This document shows, one piece after another, positions 36,293 through 47,394 of a stretch of 64,000 nt of DNA. The notes under the pieces are model-generated. The model worked only from the letters and a program-made list of their open reading frames with translations. It had not been told where the DNA came from and searched no databases. The position numbers and the translations under genes are program-made. Each line of letters starts with the position of its first letter. The stretch's first letter is position 1. This DNA comes from Eulemur rufifrons (lineage: Eukaryota; Chordata; Mammalia; Primates; Lemuridae), in NCBI RefSeq assembly GCF_041146395.1, contig NC_090989.1, positions 284,238,343 to 284,302,342 on the forward strand, written 5' to 3'.

Positions 36293-38104
36293 CGGGACTT
36301 CATTCTCACTGGTTCTTGCTGGGTCTGGCTGGTGCTTGCTGGGCGCTCGAGGTCTGGAAACCAGGCCCGCACAGGAATGGACCCCGGGAAAAGCGGGGAG
36401 CGAAGCCCCCAGTGAGCAGGCGACGCCTGGGCTGAGGGCAGGTGCTCTGTCCCAGCCAGGGTCTTCTGGGACCGTGAGCGCGAAGCACCCTCGCCCTCGC
36501 CTTTTTCTGGGAGGTCCTGGGATTTGAGGCCCAGGACGGCTGCTTGCTGCAGGTTTGGGTTTGGGGTCTTGGCTCTGGTGACATTCCTCAAATCCACGTC
36601 ACCAGGGCCCTATTTCCAAACAGCTAGCTGAGCACCCCATTTTCTCTGGGAAGCCCCTTCCCCATTTCACACCAACTGCCGAGTGTGGTGAGCAGGTGGC
36701 CCCAGGTAACCGTGACCCTCAGTTGGAGGGTGGGGGGTGGGCACAGTGGAGGGGAAAGGCCACTTGTCCTTTCAGGAGCTGGGCCTCAGAGGGTCGAGAT
36801 GAGGTCGGGAATCGGGGATAGGGGACAGTGTTGAGGCCACAGGACTAGCACAGTCAAAGGCCTGGAGCCCATAGGGTGCCAGAGTGTCAGCTGTGTGTCT
36901 ACACGGTCCAGATCCCCCGGCCCCCTTGGATGGGCCAAAGTGGGGAGGTGAGGATGGCAGTGGCCTGGAGTCCGTATGGAGGTGGCCAGAGGGCATGGGA
37001 ATGGGCCAGGGCACCCGGGGGAAGGAGGGCAGAGTCGGTTTAGGAAGCTCCCTAAGGGCTGGGACTGCTGTTAGTGGGTCTGGCTCGGAGGGCTCCCCTT
37101 CCAGTGCAGGCATATCTTGGATCACATTTTGACGTCCCTGCGGGGGCCTGGTTTCTACAGACATATGTCCTGGGGAAGGAGGAGGGCCCCGGACTGCTGG
37201 GGTCAGAGGGAGCAGAGAGGCAGCGCCCGCGAGCTCACCTGCAGCTCTGCCTCCACCCCGGACAGCTCCCTCCCTCCTCCAAAGTCATTCCCAGAAGGGG
37301 CTGCCCTTTGCCTGTGGCTCTGCGGCTCCCACGGGGACCACCTGGGTTAGACCTGGGCCCTCCCATCACTACCTGCCGAGCGGAGTGGTCCCTTAGCCCC
37401 TTCGCCACCTGCAGACCAGGGATAGGTGGTGGCTGATGAACCACGTTAGTGGGGTTACCAGGCCGAGTCACGGGCTTGGTGCGGCACCTGGTGCAGACTG
37501 AGCGCTCGGCGGATGCTGTTTGTTACTAGAGAAGGTGAAAGTGCCACCTGATGTTTTAACGCTAGCGAGACCCAAGGTACTAGAAACCTTCACCAAATGG
37601 TGCAAGGGACACCTTTTTGTTGTGGTCCTTTCTGTCACTGCGGTAGATAGATCTAGCGCGGTGGGTTACCCTGCTGCTCTGGTGGGCAGGTCCTCCTGAG
37701 GACAGCAGGCCCCCCGCCATGCTGACGCGGCTGCCCCCTCCCTCAGACCGTCGCCTGCCCCTGGAGGACCCCCCAGCAGGAGGAGCAGCCCAGTTCCCAG
37801 CTGGGCGCAGGGGGAGCTTGCGTGGGCTCGCTCAGGGCGGGTCGGGGCATCACTCAGCTGCTGGCAGGGGCGCCTGTCCCTGTGCACACGTTGTCTGGGA
37901 AATGGGCCTGGGGGGAGGAAGGACACACTCGAGTTAAATCGTCCAGACATAACCGAATCCCGACACTCCTCAGTCGATCCCTGGCTGAGCTGCACTTTCC
38001 CGGCCTGGAGCCGCGGGTGAGGGAGCCCGGCCACCACCGTCAGAGCTGTCCTTGCAGGCTCAGTGTTGGTACCCTGGTGACGGCCTGGAAGCCTTGAGGT
38101 GCTG

Positions 38105-38200
38105 ATGGTGACAGTTCAGTCTAGATCTGGGCCTCCCGAGTCTCCGTTTCCTCATCTGTAAAACGGTGATGAAGGGTCCCTCCCGCCCAGGTGGTCACTG
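38105..38200 (+). repeat. MIR fragment
   Basis: tctccgtttcctcatctgta followed by aaacggtgatgaagg is sense MIR. Confidence 0.65.
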
Positions 38201-38449
38201 GATTCCACCAGCCAGTGCGCCCCGTCGGGGGTGCGTAGAGGCATGAGACGGGCCGATGTGCGCAGGAGTGTCGTGGCCAGACCCCAGATCCGCCCGCCTG
38301 CTAGTTTCTGGAAGAGATGCTTCTGGAAGTGAGGGTTGCCACCCAGGATGCCTCTGAAGGCGCCGTGGAAGCCGTGCTGCTTGGGGCGTCATAGGGCGGG
38401 TTTGGGAGGTGTCAGCACACAGGGGACCCCTGGGAATGCGTCACAGACG

Positions 38450-38560
38450 TTCTTTCATCCACACACTTGAATATTCGTTTGTTCTTTTGTTCACTCGCCA
38501 GACATCGAGCCTGTGCCACGGGCTGGGCGTTGTCCAGGGCATTTGGGACTCACAGGGAGC
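38450..38560 (-). repeat. L2 fragment (antisense)
   Basis: ttgttcactcgccagacatc and cctgtgccacgggctgggcg match antisense L2. Confidence 0.45.
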
Positions 38561-39504
38561 GAGTGGCCTCAGCACCTGCTGCCGTGGAGCGTCTGGCCAG
38601 ATGTCACCCCAGGGTCACGTGTTCCTCTACCGGATGGCCCCAAATTTGATCCATCCCGGCAAACTGCATCTATTAGGTAGTAATGTAGCCGTTCTAAATG
38701 GGTTTGGGAGTAAGCGTGGCATAAATAAAAGAAGAAATTAATTCACTTTCCCGTTCTTTATTGATCAAAGACGTCCTCGGCTGCCAGCAGAGCTTCCGAT
38801 CAGCACAGCCAGCAGCGCGGCCTGGGGACTTAACGCCACTCTGGCAGAGCAGCCTGCCACCCACTGTCCTTAGGTGTGATTTCAGCACCACTTGTTGGAA
38901 TATTCCACGAAAACTCACATGTCCATGGGTACTTTTTGGAACCTTGTTATAGAGCACAAAAGTCGAGGTGGAGACCTCACCTCTCTCGGGAAGATCCAGA
39001 AGTTTTAAAGGAAAGTTCCTATTCTCTCAAGGGCCCAGGACCTACTGCGCCCGCCTCTCCTGGGGAGTGGGGTCCAGGTGCCCTCTTGCCGCAGGGGACA
39101 GGTGGCGGGGGACTCCTCACCTCCTGGCTGTCTGCGCTGGTTTGGCCACGAGCCGAGAGCGTGAGGCAGGTCACTGGAGGTCTCTGGTGGCCTGCAGTCG
39201 CCCTTCCCAGCCGCTGGCGGCACCTTTGGGAAGTCCTGCTGGTAACTAACTGTGGCAAGGTGACAGGCTCACCAGTCTGGGTGACGAAGGGCCCAGGTCC
39301 GTGTGGGTTGTGGCCAGTCCTCAGCTCCAGCTGACTGTGTGCCGATCACAGGTCCCGGCAGGCTGTGGGGCCAGTGCCCGCTTCTGCTCTTGCCGGGAAG
39401 GAGTCTCAGGGGACTCTGGACCTCCCCAGGAAGATGGCCCCAGGTATTGTCTCTTTTCTCCAGCGCGGGGCCCGGCATCCTGGAAGTCAGCGGGCAGGGT
39501 TCTC

Positions 39505-39610
39505 TCTGCCCACGTTACAGATTGAGAAACTGAGGCACAGGGAGGCCGTGCCTGCTGCTATCGCGTGGCAGCAGGCTTGGAGCACAGCTGGCCTGGCCGA
39601 GGCTGTCATG
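39505..39610 (-). repeat. MIR fragment (antisense)
   Basis: cacgttacagattgagaaac then tgaggcacagggaggc is antisense MIR. Confidence 0.65.
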
Positions 39611-39904
39611 CACCCGCTGCGGGGTCTGGGCTGGAGTGTGGCGGGGGAGGGGGGGTGAGGGGGCAGGAGTAGGTGTTTGGGGGGTGCCAGAGGAGCTTCG
39701 AGTGGGGGTGACAGTCCACACGGGCTGTGAAGGTTGGGCAGGGTCTCGAGAGCCCAGCCGGGGGCTGTCCCTGCAGGGCCCCTGCGCTCGCAGAGGGTCA
39801 CTGCTGGGAGTGTGCTGTCGGCCTCCTGACGTAGGGGGACAGCGGCCAGGGACTGCCCCTGGGATGGGCCTGCAAGAGGTCAGGGCACCCTGAAAGGGGC
39901 TAGG

Positions 39905-40045
39905 CCAGGGTTCAGATCACAGGCCACTCTCCCCTCATGCCTCAGTTTCCATACCTGCAAACTGGGCTCAGAATGAAAGTCCACTGTGAGGATGGCTCAA
40001 GTGTGGATGTAAAAGTGGAGTGTGGGCTGGTGCCCGTTAGTTATC
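39905..40045 (+). repeat. MIR fragment
   Basis: catgcctcagtttccatacc, then tgcaaactgggctcagaatg and tgaggatggctcaagtgtgg follow sense MIR. Confidence 0.65.
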
Positions 40046-40189
40046 GTTTGCACAGAAGTCGGTCTGGCGCCCGCCCCCTGCGGGTGAGCCTGCCCCTCAA
40101 GCCCCCGTGTCTGCCCATCACCTCTGCCCAGACCTGGTTTTCCTTCTCAAAGTGCTGTTTTCTTCTTTAAAAAACTGCTTCCTGGTCCA

Positions 40190-40262
40190 GAGCCGAAGTC
40201 CTTAACTCTCAGTGCCTCAGTTGGTAAAATGGGACGAATTGTAGAGAGATGAGAATCAACGC
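40190..40262 (+). repeat. MIR fragment
   Basis: ccttaactctcagtgcctca then gttggtaaaatgggacg is sense MIR. Confidence 0.55.
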
Positions 40263-41029
40263 ACCAGGTGGGCAGAGCACAGGAGACGCCCCAGAGCGGG
40301 GCGGCGAGTATGTTGTGTCCTTTCAGGGCGCAGCCTGTGACAGTGTCCGGGCCCCTCCCCCGTCCCTGGGGTCTGCGTCTGCCTGTGCGGCTCAGAGGGC
40401 CACCCCCAGGGGTCTCAGAGGTGAGGCTGGCCGGAGTGGCCGGGGGCCGGGCCAGGCAGGGCAGACGCTGGGCCCCGGGCGAGGGCACCCGCGCGTTCTG
40501 GGCCTCGCGGGCTGTGATTATGGCTGGGACCTGTGTAATTAACTCTAAATTTGGGAGGCTGAGGAGGAATTAAAATAAACGCTTAGTGGAAATTAGAGAC
40601 GAGCCCCGTGCAAAAAATAGCCGAGCCTGGCTGGGAGCCGCGCCGTGTCCCACCGTGCAGCTGGGCAGCGGGGGTGGCCGGGGGCTCCACTGTGCAGAGC
40701 CCCTGCGCCCCGGCTTCCAGGCCGGCTGAGTTCGAGTGTCCTGGCTGTGTGACAGCGCCACAGACCTGGGGGCTTCACGCAGAGGACACCTGCTGTCCCA
40801 CAGCACCCGGGCCGGTGTCCAAACCAGGGGCCGCAGCACGTGTCTTCTCGGGCTTCTGCGGGAGAAGCTGCCCACGTGCCCCGCCAGCTTCTGGGGCTGC
40901 CGGCCGTCCCTGCTGGCACTGGCTGTGGCCGCGCGGGGCTCTGGCCTCTGCCTCATTGTCTCGTGCGCTCCCTGAGGCTCTGTCCCCGTGTCTCTCTCTC
41001 TCTCTCTCTAATTAATCTCTTTTTATTAA

Positions 41030-41300
41030 TTACAACACACACAACATAAAATATACCGTCTTAACCACTTCTAGGTACGCAGTCAGTGGCCTTAAGCACA
41101 TGCACATTGTTGTGCGGCCATCGCCACCCTCCATCTCCAGAACTTTCCATCTTCCCAAACTGTCATTCTGTCCCCATGAAACACTGACCCCCGTTCCCCT
41201 GCCCCAGTCCCCGGCACCCACATTCCCACTGCCCGTCTCCGTGGCTCTGAGGACCCTGGGGACCTTGTGGAAGTGGAATCACGTGTCTGTTGAGAAACCA
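41030..41300 (-). mobile_element. Old L1 3'-end fragment (antisense)
   Basis: aacataaaatataccgtctt, cagtcagtggccttaagcac, attgttgtgcggccatcg and tggaagtggaatcac match the antisense 3' end of an old L1M element. A related copy lies at 52.99 kb. Confidence 0.7.
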
Positions 41301-41424
41301 CACGATATTTGTCCCTTTGTGTCTCGTTCTTCAGAATTATCAGGTCGCTGAAGACGAAGACTATGACTGCTTTAGATCCCGTCTAAACCAGCAGTTACTA
41401 GCTCTTACTACGTGGAGCTTTGAA

Positions 41425-41610
41425 AGTTAATTAATAAGTTAAATTAGAAAGTCAGTTTTCCAGCTGGACTAGCCACCCCTCAAGTGCCCATTGGACACGT
41501 GTCTGGGGGGCATTTGAAATGCCCACACGTGGCGTCCTGTTGGGTATCACGCAGGGTGTCCGCTTTCATCCTTCCAGAAAGTTCTGTCAGAGAATACTGT
41601 GCTAGGTGAG
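41425..41610. mobile_element. hAT-type DNA transposon fragment (MER3-like)
   Basis: taaattagaaagtcagtttt, ggactagccacccctcaagt and ttccagaaagttctgtcag match the same family as the block at 240-570. Confidence 0.5.
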
Positions 41611-41619
41611 CGGAGACTA

Positions 41620-41740
41620 GCGACATGACAGTTAAAACTGTGTGTGGTCCTGGATTGGACCCTGGGCCCGTTTTTTTTTTTTTTTTCCTGTTTGCTATAA
41701 ATGACATTTTGGTTGTCTCTTGCCTGTGTTTGTTGAAGAA
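41620..41740. repeat. Unassigned old repeat with T16 tract
   Basis: acatgacagttaaaactgtg, gtcctggattggaccctggg, a T16 run (41671-41686), then tgctataaatgacatttt. I have seen this order in old mammalian interspersed repeats but cannot name the family. Confidence 0.35.
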
Positions 41741-41744
41741 ATGT

Positions 41745-43211
41745 AAGTCAGGTCCACAGAGCAGGTGGCCGTGTGGTGTCCCTGTTAATTCCCTGAGTCT
41801 GACACTGGTGCTGTGATCATGGAGGGGAAATCCTTGTTCTTAGGGAAGACACACTTGGGTATTTAGGGGTAAAGAGGATCGTGTCCGCAGTGAATCTCGA
41901 ATGTTCAGAAGAATCATACACATGATCACACACACGGAGGGACAGGGCGTGGCTGTGATAGACCAGGTGAGTGAGCAGTGGCCAGCCCCAGCCAGAGTGG
42001 GAGGGAGCTCCGGGCGGGGCAGGCCGGGGTGTGTCCCAGCGGGAGGGGGCGCCGCGCGCTCAGTGTGGCCTGACTTTTGCAGTGAGCATGTGCTCAAGTT
42101 TATGCCCGTAGGCTCCGATTCCGCCCCGTCCTGCATCAAAATCTGTCTGAATTTCGGGTGAGCAGGGGCAGGCTCTCTGCATTGCTCTTGAAAGTGGGAG
42201 CTTGTCCTTAGCGGATGGTTGTGGATGACAAGGGCTGGTGTGAAGTCTCGGGGTATCCCTGGCAGCGTGTGCCGAGGTCCTTGCCTGGGGAGCGCTGTGC
42301 TGAGCTGGGGCTCCCGTCCGCGGCGCCCACTCTGTGCCGTCAGGGCTCGTGATTAACCCGGTGAGGCAGGTCGTGGTAGGAAACCAGGCCCAGCGCAAGC
42401 CGCTCTCCCCAGTCTCGCCTGTTCAGCCGACAGCGAGATGCAAACCCGGCGACTGAGCGACTCCCAAGCCTGCACGCCAGGCAACCTCACCTGCTGTCCC
42501 GAAAGTTTCTTTACCAGCTATTTCCCCACGAAGACTGGAAAGACGGCCACCCCCTCCCCCGGCCCAGTTGCACGGCAAGCCCGGTGCAGGCCGGGAGCTC
42601 GGCTGCACTGGTGGCACGGCAGGCAGAGGGCAGCCACCCTGCGCGTTGACTGGGGAACCCTGGCTTTGTGCTCCAGCACCCGGCCCCTGTGGCTGGCACC
42701 TGCCGCTCCCTGGGCCTGCCATGGCTTCCTGTGTGGCGGTTCCTGGCCGTGGGCTGTGTCACCTGTAATTAGGTGTGTGTGTGCGTGTGTACACGTGTAC
42801 GTGCTCGAGCGTCCTTGCTGACACCAGCATAGCATGTTCCGGCCGTGATTGTGAGCCTTGAAACGTGCTGACGCACCTGGAGGGGTGGGTTGGACCATCA
42901 CAAAGGGCCGGTGCTGTCTGTGCTGTGGGGACCAGTCAGGACGGGGAGTGGCGTGTCTTTGGGCGTGAAGGCCTTGGTGGGTTTTGCAGCTCTGTGGCAG
43001 GCGTGCCGAGGCCCGTGGTGGTCAGAAACTCAGGCCCTGGAGCTGCTGCCTGCTCAGTCCAGGCCGCCTAGCCCTGCCCTGGGAAGGGGTGTCCTCAGCT
43101 CTCCGAGCCCGTGTCCTCCTGCAGAACACGAAGGTGCTGGAGTGCGCTGGTGCTCAGAAGCAAAAGCTCGCTGTGACGATTTTCACAGACCTTTTCTCCT
43201 TCTCTCTCCAG
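41745..43211. other. End of intron 1, no repeat recognised
   Basis: Unique sequence with a short GT-rich stretch near 42773-42805 and the exon 2 polypyrimidine tract at the end (about 43180-43210). Confidence 0.5.
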
Positions 43212-43328
43212 TTCCTGTGTCTGAAGAACATACGCACCTTCCTCAAAGTCTGCCACGACAAATTCGGACTGAGAAACAGCGAGCTATTCGACCCCTTTGA
43301 CCTCTTCGATGTCCGAGACTTCGGAAAG
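43212..43328 (+). CDS. VAV2: VAV2 coding exon 2 (residues 69-107, CH domain)
   Basis: This 117-bp exon (39 codons, phase 0 at both ends) begins [20 protein letters not shown] and ends at DVRDFGK. It continues the Vav CH domain exactly where exon 1 stops. The acceptor is strong: a pyrimidine-rich tract of about 25 bases ending CTCTCTCCAG at 43211. The donor is AAG|gtgagt at 43328/43329. The segment corresponds to the middle and C-terminal helices of the CH fold (NIRTFLKVC and the acidic [14 protein letters not shown] stretch). Because both flanking introns are phase 0, skipping exon 2 would keep the frame but destroy the domain. The exon contains no in-frame ATG. Any transcript starting inside intron 1 would therefore have to initiate translation further downstream. 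In human VAV2 the next residues begin VISAVS; I could not find that exon in the remaining 20.7 kb. Confidence 0.97.
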
Positions 43329-43334
43329 GTGAGT

Positions 43335-44890
43335 GGTCGCTTCCCCGCCCCCGTCACGTCGGCCAGCCCGGGGCCAGCGGCCAGCGTCCCAGCGTGGGGT
43401 GGAGGGACTTCCTGTCCTCGTGCCTGGCGGGTGCAGCTGGGCTGTGTCACCAACAGGAGAGTGCAGGAGCCAGATTCGTGCATTGGGGGTTGGGGGCAGC
43501 AGGGCGGCCCCTCCCTCCAGTCAGGGCGGGGTCGGCCTCGTGCATCCGGTGACGTGGGAGAACAGAGCTGGGTGCCCCCGGCCCTGCCTCTCTAGCCGGG
43601 GACCCTGAACCTCCAGTTCTTCGTCAGAGGACGGGCGACGTTGGCACCACCTCCTCAGGGGCTGGAGATGTGTCGTAGCTAAAGCGCTATTGTGGCGCTT
43701 CTTCCATGGAGCCTTCCTGGTTACACCTGAAATAAGCAGAGCCGTGTCCAACCTGGGCAGGTGTTGGGCCAGGAGGGGGTGATTCTGAGGAGGTAACACC
43801 CTTGGTCCGTGGTAGACAACCTGGGGAAGTGTCCCCCCTGTCCCCAGGAAGCGTCGCAGGCAGCTGTCCCACAGAAGCCCAGCTGGCACAGGGGAGGCAA
43901 CCGGAGGCTGGCAGGTACAGAGGCCCTGGGAGGCTGTGGCCCCTTGTGGCTTCCTGGCGAGCCTGCGTACAGAGTGGTGCAGGGTATCTGTCACGTGCCT
44001 GCCTCCCGGAGCCCAGCAGGTCCCCAGCTACCCCTAAACCAATGGGGTCAGTACCGTGATGTCTTCCTGACAGGTTGGGGGCCGGGGGCTGGAGGCGCTG
44101 ACCCCAGTGGAGGAGGCCCCAGGCCCCCACCTGCCCTTGGCCTTCCCTGGCGCTGGCACGGGCTCTGCGAGACGCCATGTCCTGGACTACAGGGAGAGTG
44201 GATTTCACCTGCTGATGGGAAGTAGCAGATATTTACTGTGTGATTTATTTGAGGACCATCATCTGGGACTTGGTGTTTAAGGACATACTCTGTGAACACG
44301 TGATTTGTGAGATGCAGAGGGAATTTTGTATTTTCAGTTGCAAATGCCGACAGTGAGTCCCAAGAGGAGCCCTTTTTGGTAAAAGGTGAAAGATTTATAC
44401 AATCTGAAGAGAAACCAGAGTACTGAGGAGCCCTTTTTGGAAGCGCTGCAAAGTGTCAGGCCCGTGTGGATAACGGGTTTTCCTGTGAGGCACCTGGGCC
44501 TGGCGGTTCTCGTCCTCAATCTCGGAATTCTCCAGACGGGAGATTTGGGGACCTAGTCAAGAGCCCATCTCTGTGTGGTCATCCGGTTCTGAGGTTTCCA
44601 TCTGTCTCCTAAGCGACTCACCCACACCCCTCTGCCCGGTGACCTGCTGGGGGGTCACGCCCTGTCCGGGGTCTCGCGTCCCCCCGCCAGGGCACGTCTG
44701 CGGGGCTGGAGCAACGGAAGCCCGAGTGGCCTGTGCTGGTTTCCTGTCTGAAGTGGCTTCTCGGTTCCCACAGGTTTGAAGTGGTTTGGAACTCACTTCT
44801 GTTCTTTCTCTTCGAGAACAGCAGAGACTAATTTGCCCGCGGGGCCCTGGGCCAGGGAGAGGCGGATGGTTCTGGACTTTGTGGAAGGGC
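43335..44890. other. Start of intron 2
   Basis: No exon seen. A 16-bp direct repeat (gaggagccctttttgg) occurs at 44364-44379 and 44425-44440. Confidence 0.5.
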
Positions 44891-44895
44891 CGTCG

Positions 44896-45130
44896 GGGCA
44901 CACACGTACACACACTCTTGGTCAGACACACAACTCACACATTCAGACGTACACACACTCTTGGTCAGACACACAACTCACACATTCAGACGTACACACA
45001 CACTTGCGCCTACACACAGCTCACATTCACACAACCACACACATTCGCACACGTTGCCGTACACTTACACAGCTGTGGACACACCACACACACACGCTCT
45101 CACATGTTCACAAACACGCTCATACACATG
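44896..45130. repeat. CA-rich minisatellite with 43-bp tandem duplication
   Basis: Units beginning cgtacacacactcttggtca at 44905 and 44948 are identical over 43 bp. A third start at 44991 then diverges into general CA-rich sequence. Confidence 0.9.
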
Positions 45131-45139
45131 ACGTGTTTA

Positions 45140-46960
45140 AAATAACTGTGTGGAGAAAAACGCAGGGAAGCCCTGGCCAAACCCGTTCCTTGGCCAGCAG
45201 TCCAAATGCGGAGTGTTCAGTCTGTGATTTCATTTGCTTTAAATTTGCTGCAGGGGAATGCAGTGGCGTAAGGCGCACGCACATTTGGGTTAAGCTCATC
45301 CTCTGACCTGCCTGCCGTGTGGCCAGGAGTGTGCACAGGACCCTTGTGATCGCCCGCGGCTCCCGGTGAGGCGGCTTTGGCTCCGGGGTGCGCTGAGCCG
45401 GCTGCCCACGGAGGGCACTTCGGGGGCTGCTGCTTGTGCCTGCCTCTGGCCTGGCCACGCCCCACTGTGGCGGCCAGTGGCAGCGCCTTGCCAGGCGTGG
45501 CCTCTGCTGTGGGCAGCTGGGAGTGGACGGTGGTCTGGACCGTGAGTCATGGTGTGGGTGCTGGGAATGGAGGTGACGTCACTGCTCGGGTCCCCGCGCT
45601 GGGCTGGGGGTTGGCGCCTGGCCGAGCCGGTGCTCGCGGACTGGAGCTGTTTCCCCGCCAGTGCGGGTTGAGACAAACCCCGACTTCACGGAGAGGTGGC
45701 AGCTGCCTTTCTGTTACTTTTCCTCCGTTGCTTCATTTGTAAAGACGCAGTCCCCACACCTGGGAGGCAGAGCTGGCAGCTGAGCTCGTGGGCCCTGGGC
45801 CCCACGGGGACCCAGCTCTGCTGTCACCAGGTGCAGCTCCGCCCGAGTGAGTGTTTCTCCGGGTCCCCTCTGTAAAATCCTATCTGTGGATTCTGAGCGC
45901 CAGGCCTGTGCCCCTGAGGGTTCCGTTGCTCCGTGGCTGTGCCTCTCCTTGGTCCCCACCTGAGCTGCCTGCGGCAGCCTGTGTGGCACGTAAGTGTGGT
46001 GTGTGGCTGGCTGGGACTGTGCGCTGGACGCTGGTGTCGTGGAGGCCGGGGGTTCAGAGTCCGGGCCTGGGCCCTGCCTGCCCTGGGGCCTGGCCGAGTT
46101 CCCGTGTTACTGCTGTCTCCCTTGTCTGTATGTTCTTACCACGGTAAACCTGTGTTTAGCGCTTCCAAGCGGAGTTTGACGTGGGGCCAGCGGAGGCTGG
46201 GGGCTGTGGGACGGGCACCCACGTGGGGGCCGCTGTCCGGAGCCCAGCTGTTCTGCTCGGCCGGTGACTCCTGGCTTCTCTGGGGAAAAGACAAGCAGAG
46301 TCCCAGCTCCTCCACACACCGCAGCTGCTCAGACTCGGGGAGGAGGACGGGCCGGAGCAGGGAGGGGACTTGCTGAGCCGCTGGGCTCTGGCCAGGGGTC
46401 GTCCTCAGCCTGTCGTTGTCCCTCTGGCCACAGGGATGATGGGCAAGTGGCCCCTTTCACCTCTTCAGGGACACTTGCCGAGCATTTCCGCGTGTCCAGA
46501 TTCATCTTTTGTTGTTCGTGAGCTCAGCCCGGGAGGGCGGCCTTGGCCATTCCCGATGAGCCCAGTGGCCTTCAGTGATGTCAGACCATGGAGATCGGTG
46601 GCCTGCCCTGCCCTCCCCCGACCCCCCCGGCCCTGAGGAGTGACCAGAGTCCCAGCCAGGAGGAAGGTGGCATCTGTCCCTCTCCCGAACGTGAAGCTCT
46701 GCAGACTCAGTTGAGCTGTGGCCCTCGGGGGGGCAAGGCCAGTGGCGGCTGAAGCTTCCTCCTGGCTGGCGGCCACCCCGCACCGCCAGAGCCTGTGTTG
46801 AGAATGACGCGGGCTCGTTCCAGGAGGGGTGGAAGGGTTGGGGTCACTGGCCGTGGTCTGCCGTGGGACTGTGTGGGGCCGAGGTCTCTTTCTCTCTGCT
46901 CCCTGCCTGGTCGTGTCCACACTCTCAGGACCCAGAGCTCGAAGGGACCCTCACCGGGGA
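45140..46960. other. Intron 2 sequence
   Basis: No exon recognised. A perfect CRE octamer lies at 45574-45581. Confidence 0.45.
45574..45581. promoter_or_regulatory. Perfect CRE octamer TGACGTCA
   Basis: Second exact CREB/ATF palindrome in the window, about 2.2 kb into intron 2. Motif only. Confidence 0.35.
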
Positions 46961-46964
46961 GCTG

Positions 46965-47220
46965 GCGAGCTAGTCAGGGCTCCCCAGAGAGACAGAGCCG
47001 TGGGGTACAGACAGGCGAGCGGGGAGTCACTGGGGGGTTGGTGCATGCGTTTGTGGAGGCCGAGGAGTCCCACGACAGGCCGTCTGCGGGCTGGAGACCC
47101 AGCAATGCCGGTAGCGTGACTCAGGCCACGGCACAGGCCTCAGAACCAGACAACGCTCAGTTCAGGGCCCAGGCCGTCGGTGCAAGTCCTGGAGTCCAAA
47201 GGCCAGAGGTCCTTCATTTT
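46965..47220. repeat. Unassigned old interspersed repeat
   Basis: tcagggctccccagagagac, gtgcatgcgtttgtggaggc and gcgggctggagacccagcaa are in an order familiar from other mammalian loci. I cannot assign the family with confidence. Confidence 0.4.
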
Positions 47221-47274
47221 CTAAGCAGCAGCCTCTCAGCTTCTCAAGTTTCTTGGGAAGACAAGGCATCCCTC

Positions 47275-47390
47275 TGTCCCTTGTCCCTCCCTCCCTCCAC
47301 CCCTCTGCCCCACCATCCCTCCACCCCTCCCTTCACCCCGCCACCCCACCATCCCTCCACCCCTCCACCCCTCCGTCTCTCCGTCTGTTG
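47275..47390. repeat. Pyrimidine-rich tandem repeat
   Basis: Repeated accatccctccacccctcc units; nearly pure C/T plus A on the + strand. Confidence 0.85.
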
Positions 47391-47394
47391 AGCA

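Larger units (their letters stand above)
36300..41020. other. Intron 1 sequence
   Basis: Contains MIR pieces (below), an L2 fragment near 38450-38560 and an AT-richer patch at 40510-40600. No exon recognised. A CT microsatellite lies at about 40991-41009. Confidence 0.45.
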
